Shown piece by piece: positions 15,226-23,324 of a stretch of DNA of 60,398 nucleotides. The number at the start of each line of letters is the position of its first letter. Position 1 is the first letter of the stretch. A model generated the notes under the pieces. That model ran no database searches. It was not told where the DNA came from and worked only from the letters and a program-made list of their open reading frames with translations. Both the position numbers and the translations under genes were made by a program. The stretch lies in contig JBBIJR010000009.1 in the NCBI GenBank assembly GCA_037445875.1, positions 1-60,398 of the forward strand, given 5' to 3'. Source of the DNA: JBBIJR01 sp037445875 (GTDB lineage: Bacteria > CLD3 > SB21).

Positions 15226-17141
15226 AGAGCGTCTTGAAAATCCTATATGCCGGATTGTTCGTACTTGTGCTCCCGGCCGCACTCGCCGCATGGGCCGAAG
15301 CCAGTTCGAAGAACATTGCTTTGCCTGTGCTGCATCTCCCGATCGCAGGAACGCTCTTGATCGCAGCGGGCGTCACAGTCATGGGCATGGCTGTCTATGC
15401 TCTGAAAATCTATGGTGATGGGCTTCCGATGAGCCCTTTTCCTCCGACCCGCTTCGTCCACCAGAGTCTCTATCGGTGGGTTCCTCACCCTCTGTATGCG
15501 GGCTTCTGCGTGACGGTTTTTGGGTGGGCCGCCTATACGGGTTCGGCAGGCGGCCTCTGGCTCGTCGCACCAACCGTGGCGGCGGCATGCGTTGCCTTCG
15601 TGTGGGGCTATGAGCGGCACAAGTTGCGAGAACGCTTTTCGGGACCTCTTCCGGCGTCGCTGATACGTCTACCGGCAGAGGGTTCGGAGAGGCCTTCGGC
15701 GTGGGATCGGGTCTCGGTGATCGTGCTTGTCTATGTGCCGTGGCTTGTCGCGTATGAAATGACGGTCCTGGCCGGTGTGGCACCCGATGCGGTCGACCTG
15801 AACTTACCATCCGAGCGGCAATGGCCTGTGCTGGTTTGGACAGAGCTGGTTTATGCAAGTACCTATCCCTTCGTTTTCCTCGCACCTTTCATCGCGTCGC
15901 GTCGCGGCGAGCTGCGTTGGTTTGCCGTTCGCGGATGGTGGGCCACGGTTGGGATTACGGCGATTTACTGGACGGTCCCCGTGATAGCCCCGCCTCGACC
16001 GGTCACAGAGGCCGGATGGATGGCCGACATGCTAAGATGGGAACGAACCCTGGACAGCCCGGCCGCCGCCTTTCCGTCCTTTCACGTGGTGTGGGCATTG
16101 CTCGCGGCGCGGCTGTACGCGAAACCGATGGGTCGTCTGTCCTCCGTGGCCTGGGTCTGGGCAGGGGCAATCGGCATCAGTTGCGTCACGACCGGTATGC
16201 ACGCCCTCCTCGACGTCCTAGCCGGAGCCGCAGCGTACATATTCCTTTCGAAGATAGAGGTTATCTGGGAAGGTCTTCGAAAATGGGCCGAGCGGATGGC
16301 CAATGGCTGGAAAGAATGGAACATCGGTCGCATGCGCGTCATCAACCATGGATTCTACGTCGGAGTCGGCGCATTCACCGGAATGGTGATCATAGGTGCG
16401 CTGCTCGGTGCCCGTCACCCCGGCATCGTGTTTCTAACAGGCATGTCTTCGTTGGTTGGCGCGGCTCTCTGGGCTCAGGCGGTGGAAGGTTCCTCGGTTC
16501 TTCTGCGTCCTTTTGGATACTACGGTGGGGTGATAGGAGCGATGCTTGGCATCGGGTTGGCCCAGGTGTGGGGAATGGACGGTTGGTTGTTACTCGCAGC
16601 GTTCGCCGTCGCCGCGCCGTGGATTCAGTTTTTTGGAAGGATACGGTGCCTGATACAGGGATGCTGCCACGGTCGCGCGGCTCCGGAGTGGATGGGAATT
16701 AGGTACCGCCATGAACGATCCCGCGTGACCCGGCTCACGGACTTGCGGGAGCGCCCGGTAGTTCCCACACCGCTGTTTTCCATGTTGTGGAATGTCCTCT
16801 GCGGTGCGCTGCTTCTTCGCATGTGGGCGGCCGGTGCGGGCAAGCCGTTCACGGCCGGGATGTATCTGATACTGGCCGGCCTGGGGCGCTTCGTGGAGGA
16901 AGCCTATCGCGGCGAACCGCAGACCCGGATAGTGGGCGGCCTTCGACTATACCAGTGGATGGCGATCCTCAGCGTTGGGACCGGAGCCGCCTTGACGACG
17001 GTTGGACACAATATGCAATCGCCTTCGCTGAGTGTTACGCCCGTGCTCGTCGTCTGGTCGCTTGCGTTTGGAGTGGTGACGTGGTTTGCCATGGGCGTTG
17101 ATTCTCCGCTATCGAACAGAAGATTTTCCCGCCTCACCTGA
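15222..17141 (+). CDS. Three-part membrane protein: ICMT-like methyltransferase, PAP2 phosphatase, Lgt-like transferase
   Basis: GTG 15222 overlaps the previous stop and begins a hydrophobic helix (VLKILYAGLFVLVLPAALAA). Residues about 50-140 have the isoprenylcysteine/phospholipid methyltransferase pattern (RFVHQSLYRWVPHPLYAGFC). Residues about 170-350 have PAP2 phosphatase signatures: SFHVVWALLAARLY and GMHALLDVLAGAAAY. Residues about 370-620 look like a prolipoprotein diacylglyceryl transferase relative: GYYGGVIGAMLGIGL, FGRIRCLIQGCCHGRA and GLGRFVEEAYRGEPQTRIVG. The Lgt-like part has the GCCxG paralogue form rather than the GRxGNFxN form of true Lgt, so it probably acts on something other than prolipoproteins. 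All three parts are lipid-active membrane enzymes. The fusion is in one uninterrupted frame of 639 codons. Confidence 0.75.
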   Translation: MKSVLKILYAGLFVLVLPAALAAWAEASSKNIALPVLHLPIAGTLLIAAGVTVMGMAVYALKIYGDGLPMSPFPPTRFVHQSLYRWVPHPLYAGFCVTVFGWAAYTGSAGGLWLVAPTVAAACVAFVWGYERHKLRERFSGPLPASLIRLPAEGSERPSAWDRVSVIVLVYVPWLVAYEMTVLAGVAPDAVDLNLPSERQWPVLVWTELVYASTYPFVFLAPFIASRRGELRWFAVRGWWATVGITAIYWTVPVIAPPRPVTEAGWMADMLRWERTLDSPAAAFPSFHVVWALLAARLYAKPMGRLSSVAWVWAGAIGISCVTTGMHALLDVLAGAAAYIFLSKIEVIWEGLRKWAERMANGWKEWNIGRMRVINHGFYVGVGAFTGMVIIGALLGARHPGIVFLTGMSSLVGAALWAQAVEGSSVLLRPFGYYGGVIGAMLGIGLAQVWGMDGWLLLAAFAVAAPWIQFFGRIRCLIQGCCHGRAAPEWMGIRYRHERSRVTRLTDLRERPVVPTPLFSMLWNVLCGALLLRMWAAGAGKPFTAGMYLILAGLGRFVEEAYRGEPQTRIVGGLRLYQWMAILSVGTGAALTTVGHNMQSPSLSVTPVLVVWSLAFGVVTWFAMGVDSPLSNRRFSRLT

Positions 17142-17148
17142 TGGGCGC

Positions 17149-17177
17149 TTGACAAACGCTAGTTCAGGCCATAGATT
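17149..17177 (+). promoter_or_regulatory. Sigma-70 promoter of the cytochrome gene
   Basis: TTGACA (17149-17154) and TAGATT (17172-17177) are 17 bases apart and lie 34 bases before the cytochrome ATG, directly after the stop of the previous gene. Confidence 0.65.
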
Positions 17178-17210
17178 GTTCCAATACCATCCACGTTAAC
17201 CGGACCCGAT

Positions 17211-17573
17211 ATGAAGAACATCCTTGTGTCATTCATAGGGCTTACCGTGGCTGCCAGCATATATACCGCGGTAAGCTGTCAAACAGACAAACCCAAAAAC
17301 CTCAAGGTGCTGAAGGACTCCGACATGACCATCCCGGAAATCAAGGAGTACATGCGCCAGTTCACGCTATCGTTGGGCGTGGAATGCGATTACTGCCATA
17401 ACGAAGACGATTACTCCAGCGACGAGAAGGATAACAAGAATATTTCGAGGGAAATGATGCGCATAGTGGAGGTCCTGAACGACACACACTTCAAGAACGC
17501 CAAGACGGAAGTAAGCTGCTACACGTGCCACCGCGGATCGGTCGAGATCAAGAGCATTCCGCCGGGCCTGTAA
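17211..17573 (+). CDS. Diheme c-type cytochrome, reaction-centre cytochrome type
   Basis: The product (120 residues) starts with a signal sequence ending AVSC (C23), which could be a lipobox. Two heme-binding CxxCH motifs lie at 59-63 (CDYCH, in LGVECDYCHNEDDYSSD) and 103-107 (CYTCH, followed by RGS). The spacing and the phrase MRQFTLSLGVECDYCH are those of small cytochromes related to the photosynthetic reaction-centre cytochrome subunit, which occur widely in non-phototrophs as periplasmic electron carriers. It has its own promoter. No photosynthesis gene is nearby, so a respiratory role is more likely. Confidence 0.85.
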   Translation: MKNILVSFIGLTVAASIYTAVSCQTDKPKNLKVLKDSDMTIPEIKEYMRQFTLSLGVECDYCHNEDDYSSDEKDNKNISREMMRIVEVLNDTHFKNAKTEVSCYTCHRGSVEIKSIPPGL

Positions 17574-17658
17574 CGCGTTTCTCAGCGAAGCGGCCAGGGA
17601 CCGGTGCGTCGGGAAAGACGACGCGGACCGGACGCAGCCGCAACGGAGATGAAGGAAC

Positions 17659-18315
17659 TCAGCGGGAGGATCGATTGCGGCGGTAGGGTGGGACGCGCGA
17701 GTGGTAGACTGTCCGTCGTGAACGCACCGGTGAGTCGCTGACCTCTCTCTGCAGGATGCGGACCTCCTTCTTGGTGAGGTCTCTCCATTCCCCCGGCTTC
17801 AAACCTTCCAGGGACAGACTGGCCATGTGAATCCGAATCAGTCGGACTGCGGGGTGTCCTACAGCGGCCGTCATCCGGCGAACCTGGCGGTTCTTGCCTT
17901 CCGTGAGGGTGAGACGAAGCCAGCACGTCGGAATGTGTTTCCTGAAGCGGATCGGCGGATCGCGCGGCGGAAAATCGACAGCCTCCATCAACTCGGCCAG
18001 CGCGGGCAAGGTCCGGCGGCCCCTGACGACCATCCCCCGGCGCAAACGCTCCAGCGCGCGTGGGTCGGGGACACGCTCCACCTGGACGCAATAGACGCGG
18101 CGGTGTCCGTACTTCGGTTCGATCAGGCTGTGGCTGAGCGTTTTGTCGTTCGTCAGGAGCAACAGGCCTTCACTGTCGGCGTCCAGCCGGCCGGCGGAAT
18201 ACACGCCTCCCGGAAATCCGAACTCAGCCAGCGTCCGATGGCCCCCTTCGGCGGTAAAGCGGCAAACCACGCCGTACGGTTTGTAGAAAACGATGTACCG
18301 AAAACGGGACGTCAA
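17659..18315 (-). CDS. Pseudouridine synthase, RluE/RsuA family
   Basis: The enzyme isomerises a uridine in rRNA. The catalytic segment is SAGRLDADSEGLLLLTND with D45 as nucleophile. The N-terminus FYKPYGVVCRFT and the later LTEGKNRQVRRMTAAVGHP and RLIRIHMASLSLEGLKPGEW are family signatures. There is no S4 RNA-binding domain, as in RluE, which modifies 23S rRNA in E. coli. The C-terminus carries an extra Arg-rich tail (RRTVYHSRVPPYRRNRSSR) that may bind RNA. It overlaps the regulator gene by 4 bases and is the last gene of the minus-strand run. Confidence 0.88.
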   Translation of the reverse strand: MTSRFRYIVFYKPYGVVCRFTAEGGHRTLAEFGFPGGVYSAGRLDADSEGLLLLTNDKTLSHSLIEPKYGHRRVYCVQVERVPDPRALERLRRGMVVRGRRTLPALAELMEAVDFPPRDPPIRFRKHIPTCWLRLTLTEGKNRQVRRMTAAVGHPAVRLIRIHMASLSLEGLKPGEWRDLTKKEVRILQREVSDSPVRSRRTVYHSRVPPYRRNRSSR

Positions 18316-19766
18316 GGCATCAGGCCCAGCTTCTTCATCCGCATGATCAAAGTGGTCCGTTTCATCCCCAGTCGCTTGGCGGCCTCCGCCTTATTGGATC
18401 CGGTCTGCCTCAAAACATGACGAATGTAATCCCGTTCCAGATCCTCCAGGGTGCGGATATTCGTTACGACGAAGGGAACGCCGGCCGGGCCCGGGGTCGC
18501 CGTTTCTACGGCCGTTTTTCCGAGCAATTCGTCCGGAACGTCGTTCATATCCAGATGCTCCGTTTGCGCGAAGATGAGCATGCGGCTGATCACGTTCCGC
18601 AACTCGCGTATGTTGCCTTTCCATTCCCGGGAACACAGAAAATTCAAGGCGTCTTTGGCTATGGAGTGGATCTTTTTGGCGGACTTCTCGTTGTGCTCGT
18701 TGATGATGTGGTTGATGAGCAGGGGAATGTCGTTGCGTCGCTCGCGCAGGGGAGGAATCTTGATCGGGATCACGTGAAGCCGGTAGTACAGGTCTTCGCG
18801 GAAACGGCCCTCGCGGCACAACTCGTACAGGTCGCGGTTCGTCGCGGCGATGATCCGCACGTCCACCGGCCGGTACTCGAGTTCTCCGATCCTGCGGATT
18901 TCCTTCTCTTGAATGACGCGCAGCAGTCGGGACTGAAGCGCCAGCGACGTATTGGATATCTCATCGAGAAAGAGCGTGCCGCCGCTGGCTTCCTCGAAGA
19001 GGCCTTTCTTGTCGTACGACGCGCTCGTGAACGAGCCTTTCTTGTAGCCGAACAACTCACCTTCCAGCAGACTCTCCGTCAAGGCTCCGCAGTCGACCGC
19101 GATGAACTTGTTGTGCTGACGTTTCGAGTTGAAGTGGATGGCGCGCGCCACGAGTTCCTTGCCGGTCCCGCTTTCGCCGTGAATCAGGGCCGTTTCGTCG
19201 CTGAGGGCCGCGGCGCTGATCAGGCGACGCACATGGTTCATCTCGGGACTGATGCTGACGATGTTATCGAGCGCAAATTCCTTTCCGATTTCGGTCTTGA
19301 GCACAACGATCTCCTGCTCGAGCTTGGCCTTTTCCGTGGCCAGCTTTTCGTAGTCGTCCCGGCGTTGATGATCGGCGCGTCCCTGGAGGTACTTGTCCGT
19401 GGATTCCCGGATCACTTTTATAAGGACGTCGGTGTCCCATGGCTTGGTAATGTACCGAAACGCTTCGCCGACGTTGATCGAATCTACGAGGTCGTGGATG
19501 TCGACGTACGCCGTCAGAATGATGCGAACGGTGTACGGATACAGCTCCTTGATCTTCTGCAGAAGCTCGACCCCGGTCATTTCGGGCATCTTCTGATCGA
19601 CGAGAGCCACGGCGATCTCGTGAGACCGCAGTTGTTCGAGGGCCTGCGATCCGCCGGTGGCCGTGAGTACGTTGTAATCCTCCTCCAGCATTTTACGCAG
19701 CACGTTGAGGATGGGCACCTCGTCGTCGACGCACAGGACGTTGAGCCTTGTGAGATCAGTACTCAT
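18312..19766 (-). CDS. NtrC-family response regulator with AAA+ and Fis domains
   Basis: The product has 484 residues from ATG 19766, which overlaps the rlmD stop. The receiver domain has the acidic pocket VDDE (13-16) and phospho-acceptor D57 (VALVDQKMPEMTGVELL). The AAA+ domain has Walker A GESGTGKE, the Walker B region GGTLFLDEI and the arginine-finger area. The loop that contacts sigma-54 is normally GAFTGA but here reads GSFTSA. The C-terminus is a Fis helix-turn-helix (GSNKAEAAKRLGMKRTTLIM). It should activate sigma-54 promoters on phosphorylation; the altered loop makes sigma-54 dependence uncertain. No partner kinase is adjacent, though a Ser/Thr kinase lies two genes upstream. Confidence 0.9.
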   Translation of the reverse strand: MSTDLTRLNVLCVDDEVPILNVLRKMLEEDYNVLTATGGSQALEQLRSHEIAVALVDQKMPEMTGVELLQKIKELYPYTVRIILTAYVDIHDLVDSINVGEAFRYITKPWDTDVLIKVIRESTDKYLQGRADHQRRDDYEKLATEKAKLEQEIVVLKTEIGKEFALDNIVSISPEMNHVRRLISAAALSDETALIHGESGTGKELVARAIHFNSKRQHNKFIAVDCGALTESLLEGELFGYKKGSFTSASYDKKGLFEEASGGTLFLDEISNTSLALQSRLLRVIQEKEIRRIGELEYRPVDVRIIAATNRDLYELCREGRFREDLYYRLHVIPIKIPPLRERRNDIPLLINHIINEHNEKSAKKIHSIAKDALNFLCSREWKGNIRELRNVISRMLIFAQTEHLDMNDVPDELLGKTAVETATPGPAGVPFVVTNIRTLEDLERDYIRHVLRQTGSNKAEAAKRLGMKRTTLIMRMKKLGLMP

Positions 19767-21169
19767 CGCAGTGCCAGTTTGACGACGTTTTCGATATGGT
19801 AGGTGTGCGGGAACATGTCCACCGGCTGGCAGCGTTCGACCGCGTAGGCGTCCCGTGTCAGCAGGGCGAGATCTCTCGCCTGCGTGGCCGGATCGCAGCT
19901 GATGTACAGTACTGAAGGAGGCGACAGGCGGAGTACCGATTGCACGACGTCCGGATGCAGTCCCGATCGGGGCGGGTCGAGGATGAGGGCTTCCGGCCGG
20001 TCCCGGCAGCCGGCCAGCGCCTGCCGGATGTCCGCCTGACGAAAAACGCAATTGACTACGCCGTTGTGCCGAGCATTCTTTTCCGCATTGGCCACCGCGT
20101 CGGGCGCCCGCTCCACACCCACCACCTCTCGTACGTGCCCGGACAGATAGATCGCGATCGTCCCCGTGCCGCTATACAGATCGTACACGCGCTCGGTTCC
20201 ATCGAATTCTCCGAGTTGCAGAACCGTGTCGTACAGTTTCTCGGCCGCCAGCGTGTTGGTCTGAAAAAAGGCAGATGGAGCGATCTCGAATTCGAATGGC
20301 CCCAGGCGTTCGGTGACGATCGGCCGCCCGGCCAGCACGAACTCCTGCTCCCCGATGGCGACCTGGGATTTACGCCGGCTCGTACTGTGAACGAGGGACG
20401 TGACTTCCGGAAACCGGTTCAGCAGTTCATCGCGAAATCCGTTCATCGTTTCGGCTGCTTGTTCGGTCGTGATGACATGGACCATGAGATCGGATGTGCG
20501 GGCGCACTGGCGGAGTATCAGAAATCGCCAGAATCCTTCGTTCGTGCGGACGGAGTAGGCGGGGAGACCGCTCGTTCGCGCAAACGACGCCACGTGACGC
20601 AGGATGGCATTGGCCAGGTCGGACTGCAGGTGGCAGTGGTCGATGTTCAGCACTTTGGCAAAATTCTTCGCCACATGCAGACCGAGGGCGAATCCCGGCT
20701 CGTCGGGAAATCCGTCCGTGATGTCCGTGAGCCACGGCCGGTCGCCGAAGGTAAATTCCATCTTGTTCCGGTACGCGAAAACGCGAGGCGAGGGAACGGG
20801 CGCCGGTATCTGCACATCCCGGAGGCCGCCGATGCGGGCAAACAGGTCCTCGATCGTGCGGCGCTTGAATTCAAGCTGTGCGGCGTAATCCACGTCCATC
20901 CACCGGCAGCCTCCGCACGTTCCAAAGTGCCGGCACGGCGCGTCCGTGCGGCTAACCGATGCGTCCAGCCGTTCGACGGTCACGGCCTCCGCGAACGATT
21001 TCTTCTTTTTCACAATGCGGGCGAGAACGCGGTCTCCGGGAACGGCGCCGTTGACGAACACGACGAAATCGTCGATCCGGGCGACGCCCTGTCCGCCGAA
21101 GGAAACGCCCTCGATCGTCAATGGGAGCTCAGCCCCTTTCTTGATGGCCGTCTCGGGATCCGTCGTCAT
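19763..21169 (-). CDS. rlmD: 23S rRNA (uracil-C5)-methyltransferase, RlmD/RumA family
   Basis: This SAM-dependent enzyme makes 5-methyluridine in 23S rRNA. It has an N-terminal TRAM domain (residues 10-70, ...SFGGQGVARIDDFVVFVNGA), then iron-sulfur cysteines C79, C85, C88 and a fourth near 178 (NIDHCHL). The methyltransferase core shows APSAFFQTN, YDLYSGTGTIAIYLSG, LDPPRSGL and the nucleophile in ISCDPAT. The length of 468 residues is typical. It follows the kinase gene by 12 bases and overlaps the regulator. RlmC/RlmD/TrmA relatives are hard to separate, so the target position is inferred. Confidence 0.88.
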   Translation of the reverse strand: MTTDPETAIKKGAELPLTIEGVSFGGQGVARIDDFVVFVNGAVPGDRVLARIVKKKKSFAEAVTVERLDASVSRTDAPCRHFGTCGGCRWMDVDYAAQLEFKRRTIEDLFARIGGLRDVQIPAPVPSPRVFAYRNKMEFTFGDRPWLTDITDGFPDEPGFALGLHVAKNFAKVLNIDHCHLQSDLANAILRHVASFARTSGLPAYSVRTNEGFWRFLILRQCARTSDLMVHVITTEQAAETMNGFRDELLNRFPEVTSLVHSTSRRKSQVAIGEQEFVLAGRPIVTERLGPFEFEIAPSAFFQTNTLAAEKLYDTVLQLGEFDGTERVYDLYSGTGTIAIYLSGHVREVVGVERAPDAVANAEKNARHNGVVNCVFRQADIRQALAGCRDRPEALILDPPRSGLHPDVVQSVLRLSPPSVLYISCDPATQARDLALLTRDAYAVERCQPVDMFPHTYHIENVVKLALR

Positions 21170-21181
21170 GCGGTGAAAACG

Positions 21182-22786
21182 TTATCTGGGTTTGGCGGGT
21201 ACGGGTTGAAGCTCGACGTTGAGTACCACGGTTTCATTGGGCGCAAAGAACCGCTCCAGCTCCACGGTCCGGAAGCCGTCTTTCTGGAAGGTCACGCGGT
21301 GCCTGCCCGGCTTGATATTCGGCCAGGTCTGTGGGGATGGGGTTTTCGTAAACACATTATGGAAATCGTTGTTGAGGTACACAAAGGCGCCGGGCGGCTT
21401 GGTGTCGGCGACGAGGCCGATTCGCCGGTTCTCCGGACGATAGTAGTCGAGGACGCCCATGAGTTTGTCGAGGTCCAGCGTGAACTGGCGTGTTTCGTCC
21501 GCACGATCAAGGTTGAAATTGAATTCGTACGTCTGATAGAGGAGCGGAAAACGGACTTTCACGGAGTTGCGGCCCGGACGAAAACTCTGCAGGGTCACCG
21601 GACCGTCAAGGTTGCCGCGTGCCGGCCATTCCTCTTCGTTCAGATACACCCGCGCGTCGGCGAGGAGACCGGCCAGCGACGATCGCACGTCGAGCTTGAC
21701 CGAACCGTAGGACTCCCCGTTCCACCACGGCAGCAGCCACGTTTGGGCCGCCAGCCATCCGATCACGAGCAGCGCCAGCGACCCGGCGATCAAGATACCT
21801 CGGCGGCGCCGGCGTCGCGTGCTCCTCGAGGTAATATCCAGTTTGAATGACTCGTCGGTACGCTCGATGTCTTGTCCGGTCATCTGGAAAAAACGGCCGA
21901 GATCGGCTTTCTCTTTCCCGTGCACGGATCCATAATAATCGATCAGGACGCGTTTGATCTGCGCCTGGGATATCGATTCCAGATACGTGTTGAGATCCCG
22001 GATGAGCGAGCCGGCCTGGTCGTAGCGTTCGCCCAGATCCTTGGACATGCATTTGTGGACGATCTGGACAAGGGCACGCGGCACATCCGGACGCACCTCG
22101 GACAGCGGCGTAAACCGGCACTGCGCAATGAGCGTGATCAGCGTAAGGTTGGAGTCCGCCACGAACGGTTTCCGCCCGGTAAGCAGTTCGTACATCATGA
22201 TGCCCAGACTGAATAAATCGCTTTGCAGAGTCAGGCGGTCGCCGGACGCCTGTTCCGGAGACATGTAGGAGGGCGTGCCGATGATGATGCCCGTGGAGGT
22301 CAGGTTCTTGCTGGTGTCGGTCTCTTCCTGCTTCGCAATTCCGAAGTCCATCAGTTTGATCTGTCCGTCCTTGCTCAGCCGGACGTTGCTGGGCTTGATG
22401 TCACGGTGGAGGATGCCTTTCTCATGAAGATGCTCCAGGCCGCGTGCCGCTTCACGCAGGATAATGGCCGCGACATAGGGCGGCATGGGCCCCTGCTGCT
22501 TTAGGATTTCGCTGACATCGATCCCTTCGACGTATTCCATCACGAGACAATGGTTGTTGCGGGCGTCGATGAAATAATCATAGATGGCCGGCAGGTTTTC
22601 CTGTCTCAGCGATGCCGACAGCACGGCCTCCCGCTCGAATCGCTTCACCTTATCCCGGTGGTCGCCCTTGACCACTTTGATGGCCACGGGGCGGTCGAGC
22701 GCGGGGTGGCGCCCCATGAAGACCGTAGCCATTCCGCCGGCCCCGATCTGACGGGTGACCTCATAACTTTGAATGAGTTTTTCCAT
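21182..22786 (-). CDS. Membrane Ser/Thr protein kinase with PEGA-like extracytoplasmic part
   Basis: From ATG 22786 the protein has 534 residues. The kinase domain shows the glycine loop QIGAGGMATVFMG, the lysine in VAIKVVK (K37), the catalytic HRDIKPSN and DFG in MDFGIAKQEE, so it looks active. After a basic juxtamembrane stretch (SRSTRRRRRRG) one helix (ILIAGSLALLVIGWLAAQTW) crosses the membrane. The outside part carries PEGA-like repeats ending PNIKPGRHRVTFQKDGFRTV. Such kinases sense envelope cues and phosphorylate cytosolic proteins. A start 30 bases upstream is also possible. It is separated from hpf by a terminator-like hairpin, so it may be expressed by read-through. Confidence 0.88.
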   Translation of the reverse strand: MEKLIQSYEVTRQIGAGGMATVFMGRHPALDRPVAIKVVKGDHRDKVKRFEREAVLSASLRQENLPAIYDYFIDARNNHCLVMEYVEGIDVSEILKQQGPMPPYVAAIILREAARGLEHLHEKGILHRDIKPSNVRLSKDGQIKLMDFGIAKQEETDTSKNLTSTGIIIGTPSYMSPEQASGDRLTLQSDLFSLGIMMYELLTGRKPFVADSNLTLITLIAQCRFTPLSEVRPDVPRALVQIVHKCMSKDLGERYDQAGSLIRDLNTYLESISQAQIKRVLIDYYGSVHGKEKADLGRFFQMTGQDIERTDESFKLDITSRSTRRRRRRGILIAGSLALLVIGWLAAQTWLLPWWNGESYGSVKLDVRSSLAGLLADARVYLNEEEWPARGNLDGPVTLQSFRPGRNSVKVRFPLLYQTYEFNFNLDRADETRQFTLDLDKLMGVLDYYRPENRRIGLVADTKPPGAFVYLNNDFHNVFTKTPSPQTWPNIKPGRHRVTFQKDGFRTVELERFFAPNETVVLNVELQPVPAKPR

Positions 22787-22806
22787 GCTGAAAGGATGTG
22801 CGTGGG

Positions 22807-22843
22807 AGTAAAACAAAGAGGCCAGGGAGAATCCCTGACCTCT
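22807..22843 (-). terminator. Intrinsic terminator or attenuator after hpf
   Basis: On the minus strand the 12-base arms AGAGGTCAGGGA and TCCCTGGCCTCT (one G-T pair) are followed by TTGTTTTACT. It lies 33 bases after the hpf stop and about 20 bases before the kinase start. Confidence 0.75.
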
Positions 22844-22875
22844 GCAATGTACAAACTTCTCCTACTTAAGCAATA

Positions 22876-23217
22876 CTATTCTGGCGCCTCCACCACCGCT
22901 TCCGGCAATACGTCGCGCATGCGAATCCTCGGGCGCTCTTTCATCTTGGCTTTGAATTTTTTCAACTGAGTCTCCAGTTTATCCAGGGACTGATCGATGG
23001 CCTTCGTGGGATCGGCGTCGCGCGTTCGAACGTGCAGCATCGTTCCGTACACCTTTACGTTGATCTCCACCTGCTCGTAGAGCTTCTCTTTGCTCAGGAT
23101 GACTTCACAGTCAATGATCCGATCGAAATAGCGCGACATGCGCTCGATTTTCTCCTCCACGTATTCTCTCAGCTTGGGGGACAACTTCTGATGGCGGGAG
23201 GTGATTCGGATGTTCAT
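22876..23217 (-). CDS. hpf: Ribosome hibernation promoting factor, short form
   Basis: HPF binds the decoding centre of the 30S subunit and silences ribosomes in stationary phase. The 113-residue product starts MNIRITSRHQKLSPKLREYV after AAGGAGCTGACT and continues EEKIERMSRYFDRIIDCEVI and VHVRT-like HVRTRDADPTKAIDQSLDKL. It has the beta-alpha-beta-beta-beta-alpha layout. It lacks the C-terminal dimerisation domain of long HPF, so it would need a partner for 100S dimers or act like YfiA. It sits just downstream of the Xer recombinase, an arrangement common in FCB bacteria. Confidence 0.92.
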   Translation of the reverse strand: MNIRITSRHQKLSPKLREYVEEKIERMSRYFDRIIDCEVILSKEKLYEQVEINVKVYGTMLHVRTRDADPTKAIDQSLDKLETQLKKFKAKMKERPRIRMRDVLPEAVVEAPE

Positions 23218-23324
23218 AGTCAGCTCCTTTGTAAGATAGTAAGGGACACTATGAATTGAAGAGAAGCGGGATAAAGGCCGCAAGGCCTGCAGAATCCATG
23301 ATCCTTTCGGTTGGTTGAAAATGG

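Noticed and set aside
15222..17141. Calling the gene a true prolipoprotein diacylglyceryl transferase (lgt)
   Set aside because: The GRxGNFxN signature is replaced by GCCHG-type sequence and two other domains are fused in front, so the essential Lgt role is unlikely.
18417..19802. Long open frame on the plus strand opposite the response regulator
   Set aside because: It is antisense to a regulator with full domain signatures; its composition is that of a codon-position shadow in GC-rich DNA.
19940..21850. 636-codon plus-strand frame opposite rlmD and the kinase
   Set aside because: It spans two well-supported genes on the other strand and shows no family features.
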